Positions 1 to 7,830 of a stretch of DNA of 64,000 nt are shown piece after piece; within the stretch, counting starts at the first letter, position 1; each line of letters opens with the position of its first letter. The DNA comes from Pseudomonas sp. Fl4BN1 (GTDB taxonomy: Bacteria; Pseudomonadota; Gammaproteobacteria; Pseudomonadales; Pseudomonadaceae). Made by a program: the position numbers and the translations under genes. A model generated the notes under the pieces. That model made no database searches and had not been told where the DNA came from. It saw only the letters and a program-made list of their open reading frames with translations. The stretch lies in assembly GCF_009908285.1 (NCBI RefSeq), contig NZ_JAAARM010000019.1:1-64000 (forward strand). Reading direction: 5' to 3'.

Positions 1-200
1 TTTTTCACCGCTTTCGACCGAGAGGATCGAATCGTTAATAAGGCTAAAACTCACTGCCTTACCAACTCCTTCTGGCTTCGATGAACTGAAGCGTAACCGC
101 TGCCGAAAACTGCGTAACTCGTTGAATCTCAAGGAGTTTTCCGTTTCGACTGCGCCGGAAGTGGGGCGAATTATAGACGTGTAGAATCTGCCGTCAACCC
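1..200 (-). promoter_or_regulatory. rRNA operon promoter and leader start
   Basis: On the minus strand there is a near-perfect sigma-70 promoter: -35 TTGACG (197–192), 16-nt spacer, -10 TATAAT (175–170). It is followed by a GC-rich discriminator (TTCGCCCCAC), as in stringently controlled rRNA promoters. About 160 nt of non-coding leader follow and run off the window at base 1. In P. aeruginosa an rRNA operon lies directly beside msrQ/msrP, so synteny supports the assignment. The 16S gene itself is outside the window. The promoter begins only 8 bp after the msrQ stop codon. Confidence 0.75.
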
Positions 201-204
201 CTAA

Positions 205-825
205 TTACACTTTTGTTGCAGAAGCAGGCCGCTTAGCCAATAAACGCGGGATTCTGCACATTACCACCGGGATTCGCAGCCCCAACAAAAGAGCGCCTAT
301 AAAGGCATACACAGCCCACTCTTTAAGATCCGCCCGCACAATCCATAGCATGTGCAGCAAACCCAAGCCAAGAATGACGTAAACCAACCGATGCAGCGCC
401 TTCCATCGACGCCCCAACAGACGCTGGCTATATCTATTGGAGGTAACCGCAAGCATCAACAGTCCGAGAAACCCCAGGCTCCCGACAATAATGTACGGCC
501 GCTTACGCAGCTCAACCCCCAGCTGCGACCAATCCAGACCAAGAATAAACACTGCATAGGCACTTAGATGCAGCACTACATAAGCAAAGCACCACAAGCC
601 AAGTTGCCTGCGAACCATAATCCACCCTGCCCAGCCGGTTAGCTTCTGCAACGGTGTCATGCCCAGAGTGACCAGCAACAGTATCAAAGTACCCAATCCC
701 AAACGATCAACCAGTACCTTTCCAGGGTCCGGCCCCAGCGCCAAGCTCCAGGCCTGGTACAACCAGAGCAAAGGCCAGATGGAGATCATGACAAATACAC
801 CAATACGCCAGATGGGATAACGCAT
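205..825 (-). CDS. msrQ: MsrQ, heme-binding membrane subunit of the MsrPQ methionine sulfoxide reductase
   Basis: Inner-membrane b-type heme protein (206 aa, usual size) that passes electrons from the respiratory chain to periplasmic MsrP, which repairs oxidised methionine. The protein is almost entirely hydrophobic with about six membrane segments of the ferric-reductase-like type. Candidate heme ligands are the His in VLHLSAY and the two His in KALHRLV and LLHMLW. The start codon overlaps the msrP stop by one base (TGATG), so the pair is translationally coupled. Identification rests on family pattern plus partner; I am confident. Confidence 0.93.
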   Translation of the reverse strand: MRYPIWRIGVFVMISIWPLLWLYQAWSLALGPDPGKVLVDRLGLGTLILLLVTLGMTPLQKLTGWAGWIMVRRQLGLWCFAYVVLHLSAYAVFILGLDWSQLGVELRKRPYIIVGSLGFLGLLMLAVTSNRYSQRLLGRRWKALHRLVYVILGLGLLHMLWIVRADLKEWAVYAFIGALLLGLRIPVVMCRIPRLLAKRPASATKV

Positions 826-1838
826 CAGTAATTCTTCCGCAGATCCAGGCCGCTATATAAAGAAGCAACCTCGTCCGAGTAGCCGTTGAACATCTGCGTC
901 TCGCGGACGTTCGGACTGAACAGACCACTCGGCAAGCGTCGCTCCCGCGCCTGAGTCCAACGCGGATGATCAACCGTGGGGTTCACGTTGGCGTAGAAAC
1001 CATACTCATCGGAAGCAATACTCTGCCAGGTCGTCTTCGGCTGCTCTTCCACCAGACTGATACGCACAATCGACTTGATGCTCTTGAAGCCATATTTCCA
1101 TGGCACCACCAAACGCAGGGGCGCGCCATTCTGATTGGGCAACTCGCGGCCATACATGCCCACGGCAAGAATCGCCAAAGGATTCATCGCCTCATCCAGA
1201 CGCAACCCCTCGACATAAGGCCAATCAATCAAAGCAAAACCCGAGCGCTGGCCTGGCATACTCTTGGGGTCCTGAAGGGTTTCAAAACGAATAAATTTGG
1301 CTTTGGAGGTCGGCTCAACCTGCTTAAGAAGCTCAGAGATCGGAAAGCCTATCCACGGAATAACCATCGACCAGGCTTCTACACACCTAAGACGGTAGAT
1401 TCGCTCTTCCAACTGATAGGGCTTCATGAAGTCCTCCAGCGCGTAGCGTCCTGGCTTTCCAACCTCCCCATCCACAACGACAGTCCAAGGCTCGGTTTTC
1501 AGCGCACCGGCATTCGCAGCAGGGTCGCCCTTATCCGTACCGAACTCATAGAAGTTGTTGTAGTGCGTCGCATCCTTGAACGGCGTGATCGCCTCATTCT
1601 TGGCGGTGACGGCTTGCCAATGGGTCGCCGGGAGTTTTTGAGCAAACCATGACGGCAGCTTGCCGGGCTCAACATCGGGGTAGCGACTCGCCTCTTCGGC
1701 ACAGCCCCAACTGGGCAAGCTGCTAGCCGCCAGGCCAACAATGGCACCACCCAACAGGCTGCGACGAGAGAAATACAGGGATTCAGGCGTGACGTCCGAC
1801 TCTTTGCAGTCAGACGACTTGGGGACTTGGATCAGCAT
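825..1838 (-). CDS. msrP: MsrP, periplasmic protein-methionine-sulfoxide reductase, molybdopterin subunit
   Basis: Catalytic subunit (337 aa) reducing methionine sulfoxide in periplasmic proteins with electrons from MsrQ. A twin-arginine signal (SRRSLLGG, Arg25–Arg26) followed by a hydrophobic stretch shows Tat export, as expected for a protein that folds with Mo cofactor in the cytoplasm. Cys152 in RLRCVEAWS is the expected molybdenum ligand of the sulfite-oxidase fold. The start has a GGAG 9 nt upstream. First gene of an msrP-msrQ operon; sigma or redox control is not visible. Confidence 0.95.
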   Translation of the reverse strand: MLIQVPKSSDCKESDVTPESLYFSRRSLLGGAIVGLAASSLPSWGCAEEASRYPDVEPGKLPSWFAQKLPATHWQAVTAKNEAITPFKDATHYNNFYEFGTDKGDPAANAGALKTEPWTVVVDGEVGKPGRYALEDFMKPYQLEERIYRLRCVEAWSMVIPWIGFPISELLKQVEPTSKAKFIRFETLQDPKSMPGQRSGFALIDWPYVEGLRLDEAMNPLAILAVGMYGRELPNQNGAPLRLVVPWKYGFKSIKSIVRISLVEEQPKTTWQSIASDEYGFYANVNPTVDHPRWTQARERRLPSGLFSPNVRETQMFNGYSDEVASLYSGLDLRKNY

Positions 1839-1901
1839 GACAACTCCGCAGTATTGGAGAACAGATGTACCAATAGACTGCGGAGTATGGGGGAAATTAC
1901 A

Positions 1902-2759
1902 TCACTCGGTGCTTTTGCGCCGACGCAGATGCAACAAGTACTGAACCGGGCCCGAAGCTGCATAGGCAAGGAAGACAAGGAGCAGAATACGTGGCGGATC
2001 GCTGAACACCACGGCAAAGACCAGCACCACCGCCAGGATCGCTACAAAAGGCACGCGCCCTTTCAGATCCAGATCCTTGAAGCTGTTGTATTTGATGTTG
2101 CTGACCATCAGCATGCCTGCTGCCGCGACCATCAGTGCCACCAGGAACGACATCTTCGAACCTTGGATACCGTAGTCACTGAAGGCCCACACAATACCGG
2201 CCACCACGCCCGCCGCCGCAGGGCTGGCCAGACCGATAAAGTAACGCTTGTCAGCGGTCCCCACCTGAGTATTGAAACGCGCCAGGCGCAACGCAGCGCC
2301 AGCAACATAGATAAAGGCAACCATCCAGCCGACCTTGCCCATATCACCCAGGGCCCAACCGAAGGCCAGCAACGCCGGCGCAACGCCAAACGCGACCATG
2401 TCCGACAAAGAGTCGTACTCGGCGCCGAAGGCGCTCTGGGTGTTGGTCATACGGGCGACTCGCCCATCCAGGCCGTCGAGCACCATGGCGACAAAAATCG
2501 CGATGGCGGCAAAGGCGAAATACTTGCTCGCCCCTGCCGTATCACCGGCGCTCAATGCACTCTGGGCACTCATCGAACTGATGATGGAATAGAACCCCGC
2601 GAACAGATTCGCAGTGGTGAACAGATTCGGCAGAAGATAGATACCACGATGCCGGACTTTACGGCCTTCAGCGTCATGCCCTTCTTCGACATGCTCATCG
2701 ATCGGTAGCAGGCTTTCGGCGTCAGAGGCCTGGTTTGGCTCTTCGGGACGTTCGCTCAT
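1902..2759 (-). CDS. pssA: CDP-diacylglycerol–serine O-phosphatidyltransferase
   Basis: Makes phosphatidylserine from CDP-diacylglycerol and L-serine, the committed step to phosphatidylethanolamine. Multi-pass membrane enzyme with the CDP-alcohol phosphotransferase signature: DGLDGRVAR followed by GAEYDSLSD, i.e. DG-x2-AR…G-x3-D-x3-D. A charged cytoplasmic N-terminus of about 45 residues precedes the first membrane helix. I start at the ATG 2759 (285 aa); the in-frame TTG two codons upstream is less likely. Same strand as the downstream msrP and upstream ilvC, but separated from both, so probably its own unit. Confidence 0.95.
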   Translation of the reverse strand: MSERPEEPNQASDAESLLPIDEHVEEGHDAEGRKVRHRGIYLLPNLFTTANLFAGFYSIISSMSAQSALSAGDTAGASKYFAFAAIAIFVAMVLDGLDGRVARMTNTQSAFGAEYDSLSDMVAFGVAPALLAFGWALGDMGKVGWMVAFIYVAGAALRLARFNTQVGTADKRYFIGLASPAAAGVVAGIVWAFSDYGIQGSKMSFLVALMVAAAGMLMVSNIKYNSFKDLDLKGRVPFVAILAVVLVFAVVFSDPPRILLLVFLAYAASGPVQYLLHLRRRKSTE

Positions 2760-2861
2760 GGACAATACCTTGCAACGGTGTGAATAGTTTCGACAGATAC
2801 CCAGGACCGCGATTCGGCCACAAAGGATCCAGCTTTATACCAGAACCTACCCGCCCAAACG

Positions 2862-2888
2862 AAAAAACGCGGCCTAGGCCGCGTCTTT
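2862..2888 (-). terminator. Intrinsic terminator of the ilv operon
   Basis: An 18-bp perfect palindrome (ACGCGGCCTAGGCCGCGT, 2867–2884) lies just after the ilvC stop. Read on the minus strand it is followed by a run of six T. This is a classic rho-independent terminator. Confidence 0.85.
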
Positions 2889-2905
2889 CCTGACAAAACT
2901 CGAAC

Positions 2906-3922
2906 TTAGTTCTTGGCTTTGTCGACGATTTTGTTAGCACCGATCCACGGCATCATCGAGCGCAGTTGCTCACCGATGATTTCGATACCGTGAGCAGCGT
3001 TGTTACGGCGCTTGGCGGTCATCGATGGGTAGCCGGTAGCACCTTCGCTGATGAACATCTTCGCGTACTCGCCATCCTGGATGCGCTTCAGAGCGTTGCG
3101 CATGGCCTGACGGGATTCAGCGTTAATGACTTCAGGGCCAGTCACGTACTCGCCGTACTCGGCGTTGTTGGAGATCGAGTAGTTCATGTTGGCGATACCG
3201 CCTTCGTACATGAGGTCAACGATCAGCTTCAGTTCGTGCAGGCACTCGAAGTAGGCCATTTCCGGCGCGTAGCCAGCTTCAACCAGGGTTTCAAAACCGG
3301 CCTTGACCAGCTCGACGGTACCGCCACACAGAACAGCCTGTTCGCCGAACAGGTCGGTTTCAGTCTCGTCCTTGAAGGTGGTTTCGATGATGCCGGTACG
3401 GCCGCCGCCTACGCCAGCAGCGTAAGACAGAGCAACGTTCTTGGCGTTGCCGGAAGCGTCCTGGTAGATGGCGATCAGGTCAGGGATGCCGCCGCCCTTG
3501 ACGAACTCGGAACGCACGGTGTGACCCGGTGCTTTCGGCGCGATCATGATCACGTCGAGGTCGGCACGCGGCACAACCTGGTTGTAGTGGATCGCGAAGC
3601 CATGGGAGAAGGCCAGGGTGGCGCCCTTCTTGATGTTCGGCTCGATTTCATTCTTGTACAGGGAAGACTGGAACTCGTCCGGAGTCAGGATCATGACCAG
3701 GTCGGCAGCAGCAACAGCGCTGGCAACGTCGGTCACTTTCAGGCCATGGGCTTCAGCCTTGGCAACGGTAGCCGAACCTTTACGCAGGCCAACAGTCACG
3801 TCAACGCCGGAGTCTTTCAGGTTGCACGCTTGAGCGTGGCCTTGGGAGCCGTAACCGATGATGGCGACTTTCTTGCCCTGGATGATCGACAGGTCGCAGT
3901 CTTTATCGTAGAAAACTTTCAT
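2906..3922 (-). CDS. ilvC: Ketol-acid reductoisomerase (class I)
   Basis: NADPH-dependent enzyme converting acetolactate or acetohydroxybutyrate to the dihydroxy acids of valine, leucine and isoleucine synthesis. Length 338 aa fits short class I enzymes. Rossmann motif GYGSQGHA lies at about 23–30. The metal/active-site segment FKDETETDLFGEQ and the C-terminal ECLHELKLIVDLMYEGG helix are intact. Last gene of ilvI-ilvN-ilvC, 45 bp after ilvN and followed by a strong terminator. The codon pattern is that of a highly expressed gene. Confidence 0.97.
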   Translation of the reverse strand: MKVFYDKDCDLSIIQGKKVAIIGYGSQGHAQACNLKDSGVDVTVGLRKGSATVAKAEAHGLKVTDVASAVAAADLVMILTPDEFQSSLYKNEIEPNIKKGATLAFSHGFAIHYNQVVPRADLDVIMIAPKAPGHTVRSEFVKGGGIPDLIAIYQDASGNAKNVALSYAAGVGGGRTGIIETTFKDETETDLFGEQAVLCGGTVELVKAGFETLVEAGYAPEMAYFECLHELKLIVDLMYEGGIANMNYSISNNAEYGEYVTGPEVINAESRQAMRNALKRIQDGEYAKMFISEGATGYPSMTAKRRNNAAHGIEIIGEQLRSMMPWIGANKIVDKAKN

Positions 3923-3967
3923 GAATTTCCCCTATATCAGGCCGTTCCGGCCATTCGCTAATTTGGT

Positions 3968-4459
3968 TTAGATGCTGAGTACTTTGTCGCCGCGGGCGAT
4001 ACCGGTTACGCCGCTACGGACGGTCTCCAGAATCGAGGCGGTGCCGACGGACTGAATGAAGCTGTCGAGCTTATCGCTGGTACCGGTCAATTGAACGGTA
4101 TACACGCTAGCGCTGACATCAACGATCTGCCCACGGTAAATATCGGTAGTGCGCTTAACCTCGGCGCGCTGGGCACCAGTGGCCTTGATCTTGACCAGCA
4201 TCAGTTCGCGCTCGATGTGAGCACTTTCCGACAGGTCAACCAATTTGACCACTTCGATCAACTTGTTCAGGTTCTTGGTGATCTGCTCGATGACCTCATC
4301 ATGGCCGACAGTAGTCAACGTCAGACGCGACAGAGTCGGGTCTTCTGTAGGCGCCACAGTCAGGCTTTCGATGTTGTAGTTGCGCTGCGAGAACAGGCCA
4401 ACTACACGAGACAGAGCACCCGGTTCGTTTTCCAGAAGCAAGGAAATAATGTGCCGCAT
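3968..4459 (-). CDS. ilvN: Acetolactate synthase small (regulatory) subunit
   Basis: Regulatory subunit (163 aa) that binds valine through its N-terminal ACT domain (MRHIISLLLENEPGALSRVVGLF) and gives feedback inhibition of the large subunit. I choose the ATG at 4459, two bases after the ilvI stop, because homologues begin MRHIIS; an upstream in-frame start would add ten residues lying inside ilvI. Tight spacing implies translational coupling and stoichiometric expression. The symbol ilvH is equally used. Confidence 0.95.
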   Translation of the reverse strand: MRHIISLLLENEPGALSRVVGLFSQRNYNIESLTVAPTEDPTLSRLTLTTVGHDEVIEQITKNLNKLIEVVKLVDLSESAHIERELMLVKIKATGAQRAEVKRTTDIYRGQIVDVSASVYTVQLTGTSDKLDSFIQSVGTASILETVRSGVTGIARGDKVLSI

Positions 4460-4461
4460 GA

Positions 4462-6186
4462 TTAAGTACGCTCCGTCTTGCTCAGCCACATATCGCGCAT
4501 GGAGCCGTCTTTGATCTGCATCGGGTAGACGTGCTCGCTGGTGTCGACCGAAATATCAATCACCACCAGGCGATCTTTCATGGCGAACGCCTCTTCCATC
4601 TTCGACTTCAAGTCTTTCGACTCGGTGATGCGCACGCCGACGTGACCATAGGCTTCTGCCAGCTTGACGAAATCAGGCAGCGACTCCATATAGGAGTGCG
4701 AATGACGGCTGCCATAACTCATGTCTTGCCACTGGCGAACCATACCCAGAACACCGTTGTTCAGGATGACGATTTTTACCGGCAACCCGTACTGCAGGCA
4801 GGTAGACAGTTCCTGAATATTCATCTGGATACTGCCCTCCCCCGTTACACAAGCAACGTCGGCATCCGGGAAGCTCAACTTGATGCCCATGGCAGCCGGG
4901 AAACCGAAGCCCATGGTGCCCAGGCCACCGGAGTTGATCCAGCGGTTCGGCTTGTTGAACTTGTAGTACTGCGCGGCGAACATTTGGTGCTGACCCACGT
5001 CGGAGGTCACAAAGGCATCGCCCTTGGTCACTTCGCACAGGGTTTCGATCACAGTCTGTGGCTTGATGATGCTGCCATCGCCCTTATCGTAAGGGAACAG
5101 GCCGCGATCACCGCGCCACTCATCGATCTGCTTCCACCAGCTCGCGACCGCATCCTTGTTCGGGGTCTCGCCGATTTCCTTGAGGGCCGCAACCATTTCG
5201 GTCATGACGCTCTCCACCGGGCCCACGATAGGTACATCGGCCTTGATGGTCTTGGAGATGGACGCCGGGTCGATATCGACATGGATAATCTTGGCGTTCG
5301 GGCAGAACTTCGCCGGGCCGTTGATAACCCGGTCATCGAAACGCGCGCCGACTGCCAGGATTACGTCAGCATGGTGCATCGTCAGGTTGGCGGTGTAGCT
5401 GCCGTGCATGCCGAGCATGCCGACGAACTGCCGGTCGGTACCGGGGTATGCGCCCAGGCCCATCAGGGTGTTGGTCACTGGCAGATTGAGCATCTTGGCC
5501 AGTTCGGTCAGCGGTGCGGAACCGCCACCGAGGATCACTCCGCCGCCTGCATAAAGCACAGGACGCTTGGCCGCCAGGAGCATTTCTGCTGCCTTGCGAA
5601 TTTGCCCGGAGTGACCGCGCACAGCCGGGCTATAGGAGCGCAGCTTGGCTTTCTTGGGAAAAACGTATTCGAACTTTTCAGCCGGGTTGGTCATGTCCTT
5701 GGGGATATCGACCACCACCGGGCCAGGACGACCGGATTGCGCCAGATAGAACGCCTTCTTCATGACTTCCGGGATTTCCGAAGCGTGCTTGATCATGAAG
5801 CTGTGCTTCACGATCGGCCGGGAGATACCGATCATGTCGGTTTCCTGGAACGCATCGGTGCCGACCATGGTGCTAGGCACCTGACCGGAAATGATCACCA
5901 TTGGAATCGAGTCCATATAGGCGGTGGCAATACCGGTAATGGCATTGGTCGCACCCGGGCCGGAAGTCACCAGTACCACACCGGCTTTACCGGTGGCACG
6001 GGCATAGCCGTCAGCCATATGGGTTGCCGCTTGTTCATGACGAACCAGGATGTGAGTCACTTCCGGTTCTTTGAACAGGGCATCGTAAACATGCAGGAGA
6101 GCACCACCCGGGTACCCGTAGATATATTTGACGCCTTCGTCACGCAAAAAGCGGACGAGCATCTCACCGCCAGATAAAAGCTCCAC
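4462..6186 (-). CDS. ilvI: Acetolactate synthase large (catalytic) subunit
   Basis: ThDP-dependent enzyme condensing pyruvate with pyruvate or 2-oxobutyrate, the first common step to valine, leucine and isoleucine. The protein shows the N-terminal Pyr domain with catalytic Glu in LVRHEQAATHMADGYAR, a central FAD-binding domain, and the C-terminal ThDP motif starting VTGEGSIQMN and ending ILNN. I place the start at GTG 6186 (574 aa) because AGAGGTG sits 6 nt upstream; an upstream GTG at 6195 would overlap that site. First gene of the operon, after a leader of at least 230 nt. Confidence 0.95.
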   Translation of the reverse strand: MELLSGGEMLVRFLRDEGVKYIYGYPGGALLHVYDALFKEPEVTHILVRHEQAATHMADGYARATGKAGVVLVTSGPGATNAITGIATAYMDSIPMVIISGQVPSTMVGTDAFQETDMIGISRPIVKHSFMIKHASEIPEVMKKAFYLAQSGRPGPVVVDIPKDMTNPAEKFEYVFPKKAKLRSYSPAVRGHSGQIRKAAEMLLAAKRPVLYAGGGVILGGGSAPLTELAKMLNLPVTNTLMGLGAYPGTDRQFVGMLGMHGSYTANLTMHHADVILAVGARFDDRVINGPAKFCPNAKIIHVDIDPASISKTIKADVPIVGPVESVMTEMVAALKEIGETPNKDAVASWWKQIDEWRGDRGLFPYDKGDGSIIKPQTVIETLCEVTKGDAFVTSDVGQHQMFAAQYYKFNKPNRWINSGGLGTMGFGFPAAMGIKLSFPDADVACVTGEGSIQMNIQELSTCLQYGLPVKIVILNNGVLGMVRQWQDMSYGSRHSHSYMESLPDFVKLAEAYGHVGVRITESKDLKSKMEEAFAMKDRLVVIDISVDTSEHVYPMQIKDGSMRDMWLSKTERT

Positions 6187-6245
6187 GTTGTTCACCTCTA
6201 AAACGCCAGAATACCGCCCTCAAAAGGGAGCGGGTCTTAATAGGT

Positions 6246-6401
6246 TTACTTCTCAGCAGAGCATGAGCGACGGTAGTCGCCGACTACGTCAGCACTGACT
6301 GAGCAAGTATTGGGAGCCCCCCAAAGTGTTGCGGGGTTTTCCCACCCAGCGCGAGGTAACGCGTTGCGGGTGTAGCACTTCGGCGCGGGTGTGCGCCTCA
6401 T
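6246..6401 (-). CDS. Possible 51-aa leader ORF upstream of ilvI
   Basis: An ATG-initiated ORF (starts MRRTPAPKCY, ends RRSCSAEK) occupies nearly the whole structured ilvI leader and stops 59 bp before the ilvI start. It has no good Shine-Dalgarno and is not rich in Ile/Val/Leu, so it does not look like a classic attenuator peptide. It may be only the open frame of a structured RNA. Too short and weak for a firm call. Confidence 0.2.
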   Translation of the reverse strand: MRRTPAPKCYTRNALPRAGWENPATLWGAPNTCSVSADVVGDYRRSCSAEK

Positions 6402-6412
6402 GATCTGCTGAG
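6252..6412 (-). promoter_or_regulatory. Structured 5' leader RNA of the ilvI operon
   Basis: On the minus strand CTCAGCAGA (6412–6404) pairs perfectly with TCTGCTGAG (6260–6252). One mismatch further in, CATGAG (6402–6397) pairs with CTCATG (6267–6262). This 15-bp two-part helix closes a domain of about 160 nt. Inside are local hairpins: CACCC…CGCG/CGCG…GGGTG, TTGGG/CCCAA, and GTAGTC GGC GACTAC (6287–6273). Such nested pairing suggests a regulatory leader (attenuator, protein-binding or ligand-binding) for branched-chain amino acid synthesis. The mechanism cannot be read from the sequence. Confidence 0.6.
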
Positions 6413-6704
6413 TGGGTCTGCTTCTGGCAGTCCCTCTACAGCGGACTTTGGATTCTTCTGTTTCGTCCTCTTCAAGTCAAGTCGTCTATGTAGCTAATTC
6501 GAACTAAGCGCATGAGAACGCAAGAAAAAACCTCAAAACAACAACTCTCTGCGCTTCAATTGCGCAATCTCCAACAAGCAAATCAGAATTGCGAACCTTG
6601 ACTTTATTCACAGACCTATTGAACGGCCCAGGTCCTGAACCTGATGCATAAGGAGAAAGCCCCGCGGTAGCGCCAGACGAGAACACACAGGGCTATAGGG
6701 AACG
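6413..6704. other. Intergenic region between the ilvI leader and yqcC
   Basis: About 290 bp with no convincing gene. It should contain the ilvI promoter on the minus strand, but I cannot assign -35/-10 elements with confidence. A 60-codon open frame on the minus strand (6504–6686) has no Shine-Dalgarno or recognisable protein character and I do not call it. Confidence 0.5.
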
Positions 6705-6726
6705 ACTGCCAGGTGAACCTGGCAGT
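6700..6726 (-). terminator. Hairpin downstream of yqcC
   Basis: ACTGCCAGGT (6705–6714) and ACCTGGCAGT (6717–6726) form a 10-bp perfect inverted repeat just after the yqcC stop. The T-run that should follow on the minus strand is weak, so termination here is probable but not certain. Confidence 0.5.
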
Positions 6727-6732
6727 CCAGCG

Positions 6733-7068
6733 TCAGCGAGTAGCTACGATGAGCTGATCAAACTCTTTGAGCAGAGCACGCAACTGCTGGTCGCGCCCCT
6801 GCATGGGACGGGTAGAGAACACCATCTCGGCCATTTCCTGGATACCGGAAGCATTGGGCAGCGGCAGATCCTGCTCCAGGATCATCTTCATGCGAGGCAG
6901 GAAGATCCACTGCAGCCATTGCTCGAACTCCAGCGTATCCACGGCAAAAGGCTGGGTACTGGCCAAAGATTCGGCACTGGGCGCAACGTCACCCCACAAG
7001 CCCTGCAATCGCAGTTCGCGCTCGATCAACAGCAGGTGCTCGGCGATTCTCGGAAAACGCATATCCAT
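6733..7068 (-). CDS. yqcC: YqcC family protein (DUF446)
   Basis: Small protein (111 aa) with the YqcC pattern: N-terminal HLLLIERELRLQGLW, then FEQWLQWIFLPRMKMILE, ending in an acidic helix. The function is not established; in other bacteria it neighbours the pseudouridine synthase truC. I start at ATG 7068, overlapping the stop of the TPR lipoprotein by one base (TGATG); a GTG one codon upstream is possible. Last gene of a TPR-yqcC pair, followed by a hairpin. Confidence 0.8.
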   Translation of the reverse strand: MDMRFPRIAEHLLLIERELRLQGLWGDVAPSAESLASTQPFAVDTLEFEQWLQWIFLPRMKMILEQDLPLPNASGIQEMAEMVFSTRPMQGRDQQLRALLKEFDQLIVATR

Positions 7069-7814
7069 CACAGCGAAACCCGGGCTTTCTGACGGGCCTG
7101 GGCCGCACCAGCGGCGTCGCCCTGCTTTTCACGGGCTTGAGCGATCAACTCCCACAAGCTCGCCTGAAGATCGGGACGACCGCCAGAGAAGCTCAGACCG
7201 CGACGGGCAAACTGCTCTGCTTGAGGAGCATCGCCCTGGGCCATTCTCACCTGAGCCAGACGGTACAACACCTGCGGCTCGCGCGGCGCCACACGCTGAG
7301 CGCGTTCGAGACTGGAGGACGCGCCGTTCAGATCACCACTGGACTGCTGTTGCTGAGCAGTGGTCAGCAACGCCAATACCGGGCCGTCCAGCTGTTCATC
7401 GGCCGACAAGCCACCCGCACGGGCCGAAGGAATGCCACTCGGCGTCGAAGGCATATTGTAGGTGCCCTGGTTGATCGGAGCCGACTGATAACTCGAACCA
7501 TCCACCGGTCCCGGTGTAATAGGGCCAGAAGTGACAGGACCCGGAGTAATCGGCGAACTGCTGATCGGCGCCGAGGCCGTTGCACCGCCGCCAGGGACCA
7601 TCACCACGACTCCGGAGTCTGCCGGAATCGCCTGAGCCTGGGCTTGCGCCGGACGCTTGATAGTCGTCTGACGAAAACCTCCAGAGGCGGAAATTCGCTC
7701 ACTGTTGGACACGGCGGTCCCAGAGTCCACGACGGGAATGGAACCGCGCTGCACACTGGCGCAACCGTTGAGCAACGCCAGCGCTGTAATAGCTGGAACC
7801 CACCATTTGTTCAC
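7068..7814 (-). CDS. Tetratricopeptide-repeat lipoprotein
   Basis: A 248-aa envelope protein. A hydrophobic signal ends in the lipobox LLNGC with the lipidated Cys at position 18. A low-complexity middle follows with repeated PITPGP/PVTSGP/PITPGPV units (about 88–108), which look like a flexible linker. C-terminal TPR-like helices run from about 135 to 240 (SSLERAQRVAPREPQVLYRLAQ; GDAPQAEQFARRGLSF). It lies directly downstream of mrcB on the same strand (16-bp gap), the arrangement found in other pseudomonads, so a role with PBP1b or peptidoglycan synthesis is a reasonable inference. No catalytic function is visible. Confidence 0.85.
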   Translation of the reverse strand: MNKWWVPAITALALLNGCASVQRGSIPVVDSGTAVSNSERISASGGFRQTTIKRPAQAQAQAIPADSGVVVMVPGGGATASAPISSSPITPGPVTSGPITPGPVDGSSYQSAPINQGTYNMPSTPSGIPSARAGGLSADEQLDGPVLALLTTAQQQQSSGDLNGASSSLERAQRVAPREPQVLYRLAQVRMAQGDAPQAEQFARRGLSFSGGRPDLQASLWELIAQAREKQGDAAGAAQARQKARVSL

Positions 7815-7830
7815 GTCAAACCCTCATCGC

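Noticed and set aside
4531..6177. 548-codon open frame on the plus strand
   Set aside because: Exact antisense shadow of ilvI; composition follows the codon bias of the real gene and no domain is visible.
6460..6511. Possible ilv leader peptide MRLVRISYIDDLT on the minus strand
   Set aside because: Has Leu, Val and Ile codons, but no ribosome-binding site and no terminator/antiterminator pair next to it; the structured element further down is better supported.
6504..6686. 60-codon minus-strand frame upstream of ilvI
   Set aside because: No Shine-Dalgarno, not protein-like, lies in the expected promoter region.
7480..7550. Short PITPGP-type repeats in the TPR lipoprotein as a DNA repeat array or CRISPR
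   Set aside because: They are in-frame Pro/Gly-rich codons of a protein linker, too short and too irregular for an array. No CRISPR-like repeats were seen anywhere in the window.
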